Part shown: positions 11,711 to 21,664 of the stretch, piece by piece
Position numbering within the stretch: the first letter of the stretch is position 1
How the letters are laid out: each line of letters begins with the position of its first letter
From: Simmondsia chinensis
Lineage: Eukaryota > Streptophyta > Magnoliopsida > Caryophyllales > Simmondsiaceae
Reading direction: 5' to 3'
Length of the DNA: 64,000 nt
NCBI GenBank assembly: GCA_018398585.1
Contig: JAGTTD010000002.1
Location: 31,736,186-31,800,185 of the forward strand
Notes under the pieces: generated by a model
What the model was told of the DNA's origin: nothing
Seen by the model: only the letters and a program-made list of their open reading frames with translations
The model's database searches: none
Position numbers and translations under genes: made by a program

Positions 11711-13439
11711 GGTGTTGGTACTACTGTTGTGTGGTTGACCATGTTGTATGGAATTTGAATTGTGTTTTTTCCAACTTTCTGTGTGATTGTTTTGATTAAT
11801 ACGTGTTTAATGCTTGAGGTTGATTGTGAACTTGTTAGAATGGAGTCTTGAACCTAGAATTGGAAACTCTTAGGTTAAACATGTCTAGCGCATAATCTTG
11901 AATCCCTTGTGTTGTAGAGCATTGCATGTTTGAGTTTTAACCATGGGTTTCGATCTTGTATGTGACAATTGGATTTTCTTACATGGTTTGGGTGACCTAT
12001 TGAAATAGTTGATCATTAAAAAGGGCTAATAGGACTTGTGAGTTCTTATGAAAATCTATGTGTGATTTGTGTATTAGTCTCCCTGTTGATGTGTCTCATG
12101 TGTTTCCCATGACTATGTTTGAAGCAAGTTGGTATATTGTTACTTGTTGCTTGAAGTAATGATAAACATGTTATTTATGGACTGTTTTCAAGCTGAAAAT
12201 GCCACTATGTGCTTAGTTTGGGTTGTATGCTGCTGCTACATGTTGGTTAGCTACTGTAAGATGCTGATATAACATGTTGTTATGGACTTTTACTTGCTGG
12301 ATTTGGTATTACTGAAGTAATACTTGTTGTTTATGATGTACAACTACTGTATATTTTGTACACACTACAGATTATGACATTTAGCTGCTGAATGTTGCTG
12401 TCCATGCTGGTTTTTTGACTGTTTTGCTGAAGTTTCAGTTTGTAGTTGGGAAAGCATGATATGTTTGAGTCATATGTGGCCTTATGTGTCTTTAGAGACT
12501 ACTACGCCCTTAGAATAATGTTTTCAGGCCTTCGTTTCTAGTTTCTGGGAAAAGGGTCAGGTTTAGGTCATATGAGAATCTTGATTGACCTTAAAGTTTG
12601 AGTTGGTAGGTAGAAAAATTGAATGGCTTAGGAATGTAGTGTGAGATATTCCATTGCGGGGCTTTGTGAGACCCAAGTGCCCATGATAAAAGCTATTTGA
12701 TCGGAATCTCTTGTCAATATTGTAGTTCCATCAATGTTTACTAGTTATTGTTAGCTTATGAAAAGGCTTATGAAAATTAACTATGGCAGAAATATTATTT
12801 TGGTGATTGTCCAAAGTCAGTGTGAATAGCTTGATGCTGCTAGCTCTTGGGCTCGAGAGCCTTGCAGAGGCTTGGGTTGTCTTAAGTTGAATTGTAAAAG
12901 GTATCTTGCGAATTATAGTCTTCTGTACCTCTTTCTCTTAATATCACCAAAATTTGATACAACATTGGTAATACATGGACTACCCTTAATAGTAATAATG
13001 CATGTACGTTACGTATGATGAGAATGGGTATATAGTCTTTTGTGACCTAAACTGGTTGTGATCCAATTGATTTGAGATAAATTGTTGAAATTGACAAATT
13101 TATGGTATATTTCTTTTGTGCCAACTGTATATAAGATATACGTATGATATGAGTACTATTTGAGTACTTGAAGTGGAGATATGATTTTTTGATATAATAT
13201 TTGCTCCACTATTGTGTTATACTGACTCTTGTTGAAGTTAGCCGGTGATGGTGCTAGTTATTTAACACCTCGTTGCAGATACCTCATTATGGCGGTAAGA
13301 GCAACTCGTGATTTGTGTTGGTAGTAGTCAACTATCAAGTACTGCTTTATTCTAATGCAGTGTTAAAATGCCATTTGTGATGGTTGATCTTGATGCTTTA
13401 ACCTAACCTGTAGTCCATAATGGATGGTGTGGATGCTGC

Positions 13440-13640
13440 ATACTTGATGAGTTTGGCAAGAGGAGACTTATTTGTCTCAGGCATAAGATCGAAAACGATC
13501 GACTTGAAAGAAAGTAATATCACTAACTCGTGTAAGATCTGAAAAGAACCTTGTGTATCCATTTATAAAGACATTATGTCAAAAAAGGTTATGGAAACAT
13601 CGAGGGGGATGGGACTAAAGTCTATGAATAAACTGTGATG
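13440..13640 (+). pseudogene. RNase H relic of Copia-B2
   Basis: It is colinear with 8105-8335 and 40670-40858. It keeps the GGCATAAGATCG block and the ATCGAGGGGGATGGGACTAAAG block, with frame breaks between them. Confidence 0.65.
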
Positions 13641-13832
13641 TATCCAAACTGGTCGTAACAGGTTCAATATGAAAAGTCACAGTTTTATTCAAGGAATGTA
13701 CTATATTGTATGTTCTCCCTCCCTATGGTATAATAGTGCGGAGACGGGTCCATAGCCATATGTTTGGTGGTGTAAGCTAGGCTTGCACTTAATGGACACT
13801 GTCTGTATGTTACCAAGGGGTGAGGTTGAGCT

Positions 13833-14093
13833 TTAGCTCTTAATGGACCCATATCCATATGTTTGGTGGTGTGCGGTAATGCACACTTGGTGGGATCCAC
13901 CTATGTAGGTGTTGGAGTGCTGCCGTATCCTATGAAGGTTTAAGACTTCCCTTCTAGAGCACCTATGAATATCCAGGACGAGCGCATGGCGGATAAAATG
14001 CACCAAACAGCAGGAATTGCCGTGATTTGGAGTTTGGTATGTGTCCAAATGGAAGACTATAGAACCCCTTTTGAGTTTCAAGACGAAAGTCAC
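13833..14093 (-). other. Antisense 86-codon frame in Copia-B2 3' region
   Basis: It begins MTFVLKLKRGSIVFHLDTYQ and has the same start, stop and length as 8522-8782 and 41067-41327. About two thirds of the residues agree with the B1 version, and the C-terminal 25 are nearly identical. It is likely part of the conserved 3' untranslated region. The coding potential is uncertain. Confidence 0.3.
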
Positions 14094-14232
14094 CTTGCAA
14101 GATGTTGATCCTAAACTTGCGTTACACTAGGCGACGATTCAAGTTGCGAGACATTGGCATTGAAAACTGAATTCTCTCTTTGTCCAATTTATTCTTCTCT
14201 GTTCTCTTTTGCTTGTATCCTTTGTGAGGGAT

Positions 14233-14311
14233 TGTTAGAAAAATAATACAAGCTAACCTTTTGTTTTTTTTGAAAAGTTGTATGCCATGTTGGAAAAAAG
14301 TAATACAAGCT
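14233..14311 (+). repeat. Copia-B LTR 3 (only the start, with a second LTR start inside)
   Basis: It starts TGTTAGAAAAATAATACAAG at 14233. At 14288 a second LTR-like start, TGTTGGAAAAAAGTAATACA, follows. The second start resembles the B3 LTR (TGTTGGAAAAATGATACAA) more than the B2 one. Host Copia-A coding resumes at about 14312. Confidence 0.65.
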
Positions 14312-14822
14312 CAACTTAAAGGGTTGTCCAACCAGGGAATGAGCATAAAGTTTGTAAATTAACAAAATCATTGTATGGTCTTAAACAAGCCCCAAAACAA
14401 TGGCATGAAAAGTTTGATCAGCGTCGGATTTCTAATTAGTTTAAGTTGAATGAAGTTAAAAAGTGCATATACTATAAATATGTGACTGATGCTCATGTTA
14501 TTATATGTTTGTATGTTGATGATTTGTTAATTTTTGGGACCAATTTGGGTATTATAAAATCGACAAAGATTTTATTAAAGAAAGTCTTTGATATGAAAGA
14601 CATGGGTGAAGCAAATGTCATAGTACGAATGAAAATCACTATAACTACTTATGGTATTTTATTTTTATCAATTCTGCTATCTTGAAAAGATATTGAGACA
14701 ATTTAACATGTTTGATTGCTTGCCCGTTAGTACTCTTTTAGACCCACATACCTATCTATACCCAAATGATAATGATGTTGATATTATTAATCAAAGCGAG
14801 TATGCCAGTGTAATTGGTGGGT
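14312..14822 (+). pseudogene. Copia-A reverse transcriptase, C-terminal part
   Basis: Typical Copia RT phrases appear in order: [18 protein letters not shown], then the catalytic YVDDLLIFGTN at about 14512-14545 (both aspartates intact), then FDMKDMGEANVI, then the SEYASVIGG block. Stops (for example near 14436 and 14683) and a one-base loss near 14325 break the frame. Coding stops at 14822 where unrelated AT-rich sequence begins, so RNase H is missing. Confidence 0.85.
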
Positions 14823-15607
14823 GATTTTCCAAAATAGCAAGTTTAGTAATTTTATTCCCAAAATAGCACGCGACAATTTAAAATTACCAAAATAGCACGT
14901 AAAAATTCAAAAATTTTAAAACAGCATGCCCAGTCAGTAGCACAAGGGCCTCACTATGACACATGGGCAGGGGCAAATTTGTAAATTATATAATGTAAAA
15001 AAAAAAAAGAAAAAAGAATGCAGGCAATGACGTGAGAGAGAGAGAGGGGGGGGGGGGGGTGCAACTATGATGGGGCAGTTTTATTTTTTTCTTTTTTCTT
15101 TTGTTTTTTTTATGAAAGGAGTTAATGATATGTGTAATTTTAACCTGACAATGACTAGTCAAAAAATTAAGTATTATATATTAATATAACCTATATTATA
15201 CACATACTTAAAAATATTGCTATAAATTTAACATTATATTAAATTTGGATAAATCATATTTTGAAATCTATATATATAAATATTGTAGTTACATAAAAAA
15301 TAAAAACGGACGAGATATAATCATGAAATGACCGAGAGCAAGTAATAGAAATATTTAGCATATTTGCAATTATCATAATTTCGCACAATTAACGTTAAAA
15401 AATATACTTTAAATTATACACATGTGTGTGAAGCACTCTACATTCCCTCAAGCAACCAATGTTAAAAGGCTAAGCCTACTATGGTTCTATTATGGAAGTC
15501 GCTAAAACACTAAGTCAGGTTTTAAAGGGATTGCCACTCTCATGATGCATAAAGTTTTTTTTTTTAGGAAAAAATGTTTTTTATTTTTATTAAAATAAGC
15601 GGGAAAA
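14823..15607. repeat. Non-coding insert with spaced CCAAAATAGCA units
   Basis: The motif CCAAAATAGCA(C) occurs near 14831, 14861 and 14888, with a weaker copy near 14920. The spacing is about 28 bases. A GA run and about 14 G follow at 15036-15059. The rest is AT-rich with no frame. The sequence replaces RNase H and the 3' untranslated part of Copia-A. It looks like one end of a DNA transposon (the TGATTTTCCAAAATAGCA start is MULE-like), but I find no matching inverted end before 15607. Confidence 0.35.
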
Positions 15608-16241
15608 TATTGAATATTTTAATAAAATTACTTTAATTCCAAATTTTAATATCATTTTGATCATGCTTTTAAAAATTGTTGGTAATTTCTATTTAATACC
15701 AACAAATATGTCCTCTTAAAGTTTGAAAATAATCATGTATATCATAACTGAATTTGAGTTTTAAGCAAATAATAAAATATTGGTAATAATGCATTGACTA
15801 TGTAAATGTATGTTACATTAAGGGCAATGGTGATGTATTCATTGCAGGCTATGAATTATTGTCATGCAAAAGCTTATAAATGCTTAGACATATGATTGTT
15901 TTTGGCAGAAAAAGGGATAAAACATATTCCTTTTTTATGAAAAGAAGCTTGCTTGCTCTTGATCTTTAGGCAAAGTCAGGTGTTGTAAAGACTTTAGCTT
16001 TCAAGGTTGTGTGGACATGCAAAGTGTTAGCTATAGTAGTTGGGTGTTGTATCCTGAAGGCAGGGCGTCGGTACCTGCTGCACCAGTTTAGATCCGAGAG
16101 GGGCATGAAATCGTCTGAAAGAGTGTGTGACTGGTGCCTCGTTCAGCTGTTACATTATTGGTATTTCACTATCTCCACGAGTCATTGGTAATATCTTTCT
16201 ACTTTATACTTTTTATATATTCTTTATGTTTACTTCCAACA
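15608..16241 (+). repeat. 3' LTR of Copia-A
   Basis: It aligns with 1329-1963. The start has mutated from TGTTGG to TATTGA and is preceded by the purine-rich AAGCGGGAAAA. The end is CCAACA, followed at once by the target duplication CAACC. Confidence 0.8.
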
Positions 16242-16246
16242 CAACC
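16242..16246. repeat. Target-site duplication of Copia-A, right copy (CAACC)
   Basis: This is an exact copy of 1324-1328. The following sequence continues as in 33743 onward of the empty site. Confidence 0.85.
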
Positions 16247-16748
16247 ATCATTAATTCAAAAGCATTTGATCATAAATTCTTGACACAAACAATCAAAACA
16301 ATGTCTATTTAACTTTAGTTTTGATATCACATGCAAACTTCATCATATGCATGAAGACAATGCATTAATATAGATACCACATTCATGAGAAATAAATATT
16401 GGTAATCCTTAATCATTTAAACGAAATTCATGCAAAGAATAGTGTGGTCAAAACTCTCATGTACAAAAGAACATGATTGGGAACCACTTCCACATCAAAA
16501 GACATGATCAAAACTCACAGTGATCAATATTCGCGCATTAATATTAAATCACTAGAATCTCATGATTTCATGATTTTCACATAAAGTTGAATTAGAAAAC
16601 ATACCTTGATCCATAGAAATTTATATAATAGCAAGAACGAAGAAGAAATCTCATTCCTGCCTCTTAATCGCTTTCATTGATCTCTAAAGTTCGCCATTAT
16701 CGCACCAAGAGAAGAAGCCACTTTCATGAACGAAATAAGTCTTAAGAT
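16247..16748 (-). mobile_element. Copia-C copy 1, right arm of internal region
   Basis: It is colinear with 33743-34202: CATCATTAATTC, the GGTAATCCTTAATCA block, GAACATGATTGGGAACCACTT, ACATACCTTGATCC and CTTAAGAT before the LTR. No coding sequence is visible. In the element's own direction (minus) this is the region just after the 5' LTR. Confidence 0.75.
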
Positions 16749-17297
16749 TGTTAGAACAATTTATAGAAAACACACAAATGTATTAGGAAAATATAAAACA
16801 GGTATCAAAATCAGTCATAGGCTTCAAGACACGCAGCGAACCGTTTTCCTTAAGACTTATTTCTTAGATACTAAAATAGTCCAAGGGATATAATGAAACC
16901 CAACAACAAAGTGAGAGTAAGAGCGTAGAGAGAGGAAGATGACTGAGAGTTTTAAGAGAAAAAGAGAATAAACATTTCTTGGTAATACTTTGCAAATGCC
17001 AATGGGGGCTTTATATTGAACTTTATGTGTCTCTTAGGAAGAGACACATCATTAAACACTTGCTTAATCACAAGGGACACAACCCTTTTAATTAATAAAT
17101 TAATTTCCAAACATCAGAAACTAGCGCGCCAAAATAACGGCCTTAACTACTCTCTGTGTCGACACACGGACCCTAACTCTGGGTTCTGTAAGTCTGTATG
17201 TCGACACATAGGCCCAAACTTTGGTTTTTCCGTATCTAAGCCAAAAATATATAACAAGTAAACATTTGAAAAATTTTATTTTGAAAATACCCCAACA
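16749..17297 (-). repeat. 5' LTR of Copia-C copy 1 (minus strand)
   Basis: On the plus strand it starts TGTTAG and ends CCCCAACA, so in its own direction it is TG...CA as well. It matches 34203-34901 and carries the palindrome TGTGTCGACACA at 17155-17166 and a variant at 17197-17208. Direction is set by the homologous copy C2, where a purine tract precedes the other LTR on the minus strand. Confidence 0.7.
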
Positions 17298-17299
17298 CT

Positions 17300-18358
17300 T
17301 CACTCTAATTGTGTTATGGGTTTCGTCAATGGAACGATTCTTTGCCCCACTCCCCAAATTCTACAACCTAATTACACCTATACTTCAAACCTTGATTATA
17401 TTATATGGTCCTATATTGATCAAAGTATTGGGTCCTTCCTGTCCGATCCCTTGCTCATCCAATCCTTAATGATTTTATACATGATCCCGCTATTAAAGAC
17501 ATGTGGGATGCCTTCGCTAAATGATTTAGGGACCACTCCCTAGAAAAGAATTTGACCGTCATTCTCAACTTGTCACTCTTCGTAAAGATAATAAAACCAT
17601 GGATGCCTACCTCACTTAGTTTAAGACTATAGCCAGCAACCTTGCTGCCATTGACTCATCTGTCTCTAGTAGGGAGTTGATACACTATGCCCTCTTTGGG
17701 CTACCACTTGAGTACGGTTCATTCAACACTTTCACGTGAAATGTCTCCGGGAATCTTACTCTTGAATAACTAAAGACCTCTCTTTTGGATGAGAAAGCTA
17801 TTTTTTCTTGTCTTCAAACTCGTACCAAACCCCAATCATGGTCATGCTCTAGGTACTAATGGTTAGAACAAGGACTCCACTGGTGGTTGTAGTAGTCGTG
17901 GTTAACATGGACATGGAGGCCGAGGAAGTAACAAGAAAGCTAATGGTGGACGTGGTCGTTGAAATGAGGGCCGTGGTTATCAGCAGCAACTGTACCCACT
18001 ATGTGGTGGCATGCCACCTGGTGTCTCGGGTTATGGTCCAGGGAGTTCTTGGGGACACACTACTCCCTTCCCACCTTGGGCATGGTTTTTAGATATGTCT
18101 TCAAGTCGGTCAAATGCTGGTATACTTGGGTTTAGGCCTCTCGTTTGTCAAATTTGCTATCACATAGGTCATGCTACTTCCCATTGTGCCAACTGCTATG
18201 TACAGACTTATCTTTCCCAGCACCTCTTGTCCATGTCTGTTTCTGATCCTATTGAGTACACATGGTACCTAGATTTTGGTGCATCGAACCATATGACTAC
18301 AATCTCAGGTATTTTGAAAAACTTACTCTCTTACGCAGGGTCTAAGTCTATTTAAGTT
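17300..18358 (+). pseudogene. Copia-D gag and protease remnant
   Basis: The start FVNGT...P and the W-Y-I-D-Q-S-I phrase near 17400 match the UBN2-type gag of Copia elements, which forms the virus-like particle. The frame shifts several times. A good CCHC knuckle, CQICYHIGHATSHC, lies at about 18146-18187 (C-x2-C-x4-H-x4-C) and would bind RNA. The protease follows with YLDFGASNHMT at about 18265-18300. The usual DSGA has become DFGA, although the catalytic aspartate is kept. TAA at 18353 ends this frame. Confidence 0.8.
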
Positions 18359-18420
18359 GGCAATTACCTGTCTCCCATGTTGGTTCCTCCACCATACATA
18401 CTAGGTCTTGTCCACTATCA

Positions 18421-19005
18421 TTGTTTAATGTTTTACTTGTTCCTGGTCTTACTTATAACCTTTTATCCATTAAACAATTGTGTTGTGACAATTACTATGT
18501 GGTTCAATTTGATTATTCTTCCTTTTTTGCTAAGGACAAAACTACGGGAACACCCCTCCTTAGGATACATAGTGATGGTCCTCCATATGGCTTCTCTTTA
18601 CACCCTTTTGGACTCGTTGCACATGTAGTTACTGCTAAACTCTTGCACAAACGTTTAGGACACTTAGGCTATTATGTTTTAGATGATTTGCATCATCGTT
18701 ATTTGCTTTCTACTAGTTTTAGTTATAGTTCATTAAAACATTGTAATACATGTTGTTTAGGAAAGTTGGGCCAACTTTCATTTCATCATGTTTTACATAC
18801 AACTACCAGACCTTTGCAATTACTACACTTTGATGTTTGGTAGGCTCCTCTTGCATCTGATTCTAATTTTAAATATTATGTTATCCTTATCAATGATTTT
18901 TCTCGGCATTCATGGCTTTATCCGATGCGTAGGAAAGAAGAAGTTTAATCTATATTTTCTAATTCTAAGGTTTTTGTTGAAAATCAATTTGATTTAAAAG
19001 TTAAA
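18421..19005 (+). pseudogene. Copia-D integrase, N-terminal part
   Basis: The zinc finger of the GAG-pre-integrase domain is clear: LLHKRLGHLGY, then CNTCCLGK. The first core aspartate is in LLHFDVW at about 18830, followed by a TAG. The next block (NDFSRHSWLYPM) is in a shifted frame up to the MITE at 19006. Integrase would join element DNA to the chromosome. This one is dead. Confidence 0.8.
18997..19005. repeat. 9-bp target-site duplication of MITE, left copy
   Basis: AAAGTTAAA here is repeated exactly at 19394-19402. Nine bases is the usual duplication of Mutator-type transposons. Confidence 0.85.
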
Positions 19006-19393
19006 GGGTTATTTATATTAAAAGGTCCCTATACTTTGTCCATTATATCAATTTAATCCTTGTACTTTAAATTGTGTCAACTTAATCCTTATACGATTCA
19101 AAATGTGTCAATTTAGTCCTTGGAGAAAATTTTATGTTAAGTTTTTAATACAATATTTAATGGTTCGGCCACGAATTGGGTTAAATTGAGTAAACAGATA
19201 AATTTATACTAAGTTGGTTGTAACTAACATAATTTTGTCATTCAAAATTACGACATTAACTTAAATTAAATTTGATTGAAAGACTAAATTAACACATTTT
19301 GAATTGTTTAGGGACTAAATTGAAACAATTTAAAGTACATAGACCAAATTGACACAATAGGCAAAATACAGGGACCTTTGGCATAAATAACCC
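19006..19393. mobile_element. Mutator-type MITE with long inverted ends
   Basis: The element is 388 bp long. Its ends are inverted copies over about 115 bases: GGGTTATTTATATTAAAAGG at the left against the reverse complement of CCTTTGGCATAAATAACCC at the right, with about four fifths of the bases matching by eye. Each arm holds two to three spaced units of the type TTTAGTCC...AATTGTGTCAA. There is no coding. A 9-bp duplication flanks it. It splits the integrase of Copia-D and so is younger than that insertion. Confidence 0.85.
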
Positions 19394-19402
19394 AAAGTTA
19401 AA
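19394..19402. repeat. 9-bp target-site duplication of MITE, right copy
   Basis: This is an exact copy of 18997-19005. Copia-D integrase coding resumes here. Confidence 0.85.
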
Positions 19403-19720
19403 TATTTTCAAATTGATGGTGGTCGTGACTTTGACAATCGTGCCATGGATGCTCTTTGTTGGGCTTATGACATCCACTTTCGCCTTTCTTCTCCCAATAT
19501 TCCGCAACAAAATGGAGTAGCGAAACGCAAACATCAACATGTAAGTGAAATGGTATGGATGTTACTTTTTAAAGCTTGGATACCAACTTTGTTATGGGGC
19601 CGATGTTGTGTGCACTACATGTTACCCTAATATCACTTCCCGTACAGGTCAAAAATTACTGCCTCATTCCATACCCTGTGTCTTTCTTGTTTTGTAGAGA
19701 GCCACAACGGCTATTGGTAT
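19403..19720 (+). pseudogene. Copia-D integrase, C-terminal core
   Basis: The second core aspartate is in FQIDGGRDFDN near 19410. The third catalytic position lies in NIPQQNGVAKRKHQH near 19500-19535, where the usual glutamate (VAERKH) is a lysine. An intact product would therefore lack the third catalytic residue. Later frames are broken. Confidence 0.8.
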
Positions 19721-20099
19721 CTTGACCCCGCCATGGATTGTGTTCGTGTCAGTGATCATCCACCTTGTTGAAAATGCTTTTCCCTACCCTGATCTAGTGG
19801 CGAGCTCAGCAACATCGTCCCCCGTACTTCTTGTTGAGCTTCCTCTTCATATCACACCCATGCCACTTGTGTCTTCGCATGAGACACTGTTGCACAACTC
19901 CTTACCACCCACTAGAACATCTGAACGTGGCTTATCTGCCCTACCATCACTTCTATCACGTGATGTGTCGGAGCATACATCCTCCCTACAGCTGTTGCTG
20001 TTGCATCTGAACGTGGCTTTGTCATGCTAGCACCTTCTCCTATGAATAATTGGGCTAGGTTATCACCTCGTCGGATGTGATTTCTCGTCCCAATGGTGT

Positions 20100-20588
20100 T
20101 GTTACCTCATCCAAATTATTCGAGCACTCTATGGTGCAAAATATTCACCCTATGCGCATGAGATTTACTGACGATATGCACAAGTCCAAACACATCCTTT
20201 CCCTCTCCTCCATCACTGTTTTGCAGGAACATACACATTTTTCCCAAGCAATCTAAAACCTTTAGTGGCAGGAGGCTGTGATTGACGAATTTAACACATT
20301 TATCCAAAACCAAAATTGGGATCTTGGTCCTCCTTCCCCTGGTCATAATATTGTAGGTAGCACATGGACATACAAGGTTAAGTATAAGCCCGATGGTTTA
20401 GTTGATCGTTTCAAGACTAGGCTTATTACTCAAGGATTTCATCAATGCGAAGGCCTTGACTACTTCAAAACTTTCAGTCACGTCGTCAAACCTACTAGCA
20501 TCAGGTTTATGCTTTGCCTTGGTTGTCATTAACAAATGGTCCATTTGCCGACTTGATATCAAAAAAGCATTTTTAGATGGTCCTAAAT
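20100..20588 (+). pseudogene. Copia-D reverse transcriptase, N-terminal part
   Basis: RT phrases are WQEAVIDEFN, NIVGSTWTYKVKYKPDG, DRFKTRLITQGFHQCEGLDY and, in a shifted frame, the RLDIKKAFLDG block ending near 20585. This last block holds the first catalytic aspartate. The YVDD part is missing because the sequence switches at about 20588 to the RNase H of a different Copia. Between 19720 and 20100 the frame is a broken linker. Confidence 0.8.
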
Positions 20589-20905
20589 TAAGAAGTATGC
20601 ATTTTTAGCTCTTGCATCTGCGGCTAAAGAAGCCGAGTGGTAGAAAGATTTCTTGTATGAGATTCCTTTGTGGCCAAAGCCAATCTCACCGATATCTATC
20701 CACTGTTATAGCTAAGTTAAGCTTTCAAAAGCGTACAGTGAGGTGTACAACAGAAAGTCCAGGCATATTAGTGTAAGACATAGCATTATGAGACAACTTA
20801 TTCGAGAAGGTGTCATTGTGGACTTTGTGAGAACAAGTCAGAATCTAGCAGATCCATTTATAAAAGGCCTACCTAGAGACTTGTTTCTGAAAACATGTGG
20901 GAAAC
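20589..20905 (+). pseudogene. RNase H fragment of a Copia-C-type element, joined to Copia-D
   Basis: The order is ASAAKEAEW, DFLYEIPLWPKPISPISIH, VYNRKSRHISVRHSI, then VDFVRTSQNLADPFIKGL. The same phrases occur at 36010-36213 and 42333-42420 in C3. The usual substrate-binding motif CDSQAA is corrupted (CYS then a stop). The change of family inside one polyprotein at 20588 points to recombination or a deletion between neighbouring elements. Confidence 0.75.
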
Positions 20906-20910
20906 AAAGC

Positions 20911-20932
20911 AAAAAAAAAAAAAAAAAAAAAA
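20911..20932. repeat. Poly(A) run of about 22 bases
   Basis: The run follows GGGAAACAAAGC just after the RNase H fragment. It may be a simple repeat or a retroposed poly(A) tail. I see no target duplication on the two sides. Confidence 0.6.
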
Positions 20933-21664
20933 ATGTAAATACAAAATCGCATATAAACTTGACATAAAAGTATGAGGTTTAACAAAGTAGACATATGCAG
21001 AATTATGAAGATATGAAATTTTATATTTCAATAAAAAGAAAAAGGATGTAATTGTCTATTTAAGATCTAATATGGTTAAATCTAGTACGAATCTAGGAAA
21101 ATATTCAACCGTTGAATTAAATATTTCTAAATGATCTCACATTGAATATCTAATATGATTAGATGTTTGGTTTTATTTATTTATTTTTTCTAATGAGATT
21201 AGAAAATTTTATTTATTTATTATTTTGAAAAACAAAAAAAATATCTTTAACTTGCTAACATTAACGTTGACGAGTCAATGGTAATTTTTTTATTCTATAT
21301 TATTTTATTTAATTTTAAAACTAAAATGATAAAATAAATAAATATATAATTTGTTAGAATAAGATTTTAATAAGGATTATATCATAATCATTTTAAGTGT
21401 GTTTTAAAATCTATTTAATTATGCCTGCCTTGTAAAATGTTTTATTCTATTGAGCGGGAGAATTTTTTAATAGGTCTAATCGAATGAGAAATTCAATAGT
21501 TGAATTATATAGAAAGAAAATATTTCATATAACATCTAAGTGGATTAGAGTTACGTAGATTGGATAATTAAGGCAATCCCATGCGATTATGATATTATTT
21601 AATACTTTAGTAATATTAAGAATATGGTTCTAACAATGATTATGGGATAATCAGACATTAAAGA

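Larger units (their letters stand above)
9693..14232 (+). mobile_element. Copia-B2 internal region, largely non-coding
   Basis: This is the most complete internal region of the array. It includes the 5' leader (9693-10377) deleted from B1. Coding relics are again limited to RNase H near 13440-13640. A minus-strand frame at 11710-11429 covers the segment absent from B1. The right end has the purine tract GTGAGGGAT before the next LTR. Confidence 0.7.
4431..14311 (+). mobile_element. Tandem Copia-B array: LTR-internal-LTR-internal-LTR (B1 and B2)
   Basis: Three LTR segments of one family (4431-5139, 8921-9692, 14233-14311) are separated by two long internal regions that are colinear with each other and with 37082-41465 (B3). 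The middle LTR serves as 3' LTR of B1 and 5' LTR of B2. Such arrays arise by unequal or LTR-LTR recombination between copies. The array sits in the reverse transcriptase of Copia-A. Both outer LTRs are truncated, so no target duplication can be read. Confidence 0.8.
1329..16241 (+). mobile_element. Copia-A, complete but heavily interrupted LTR retrotransposon
   Basis: The element is bounded by two related LTRs (1329-1963 and 15608-16241) and by the 5-bp duplication CAACC. Its own coding remnants are Copia protease, integrase and reverse transcriptase at 1970-3501, 4313-4430 and 14312-14822. The 5' leader and gag are missing, because the 5' LTR runs almost directly into protease. RNase H is also missing, since coding stops at 14822. 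About 10 kb of its present length is later insertions: a poly(A)-tailed minus-strand insert and a tandem Copia-B array. Copia-A sits in an older Copia-C copy. Confidence 0.85.
17298..20588 (+). mobile_element. Copia-D, truncated Copia element
   Basis: It contains decayed gag, zinc knuckle, protease, integrase and the start of RT in Copia order, but no LTR at either end. The left edge abuts the Copia-C LTR at 17297. The right edge is a sharp switch in RT at about 20588 to the RNase H of a different Copia type. A MULE-type MITE interrupts the integrase. Confidence 0.8.

Noticed and set aside
15036..15062. GA run plus about 14 G as a regulatory element
   Set aside because: A simple-sequence run in a degenerate repeat; no supporting context. 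The runs at 5701-5722, 37651-37674 and 51131-51152 were treated the same way.
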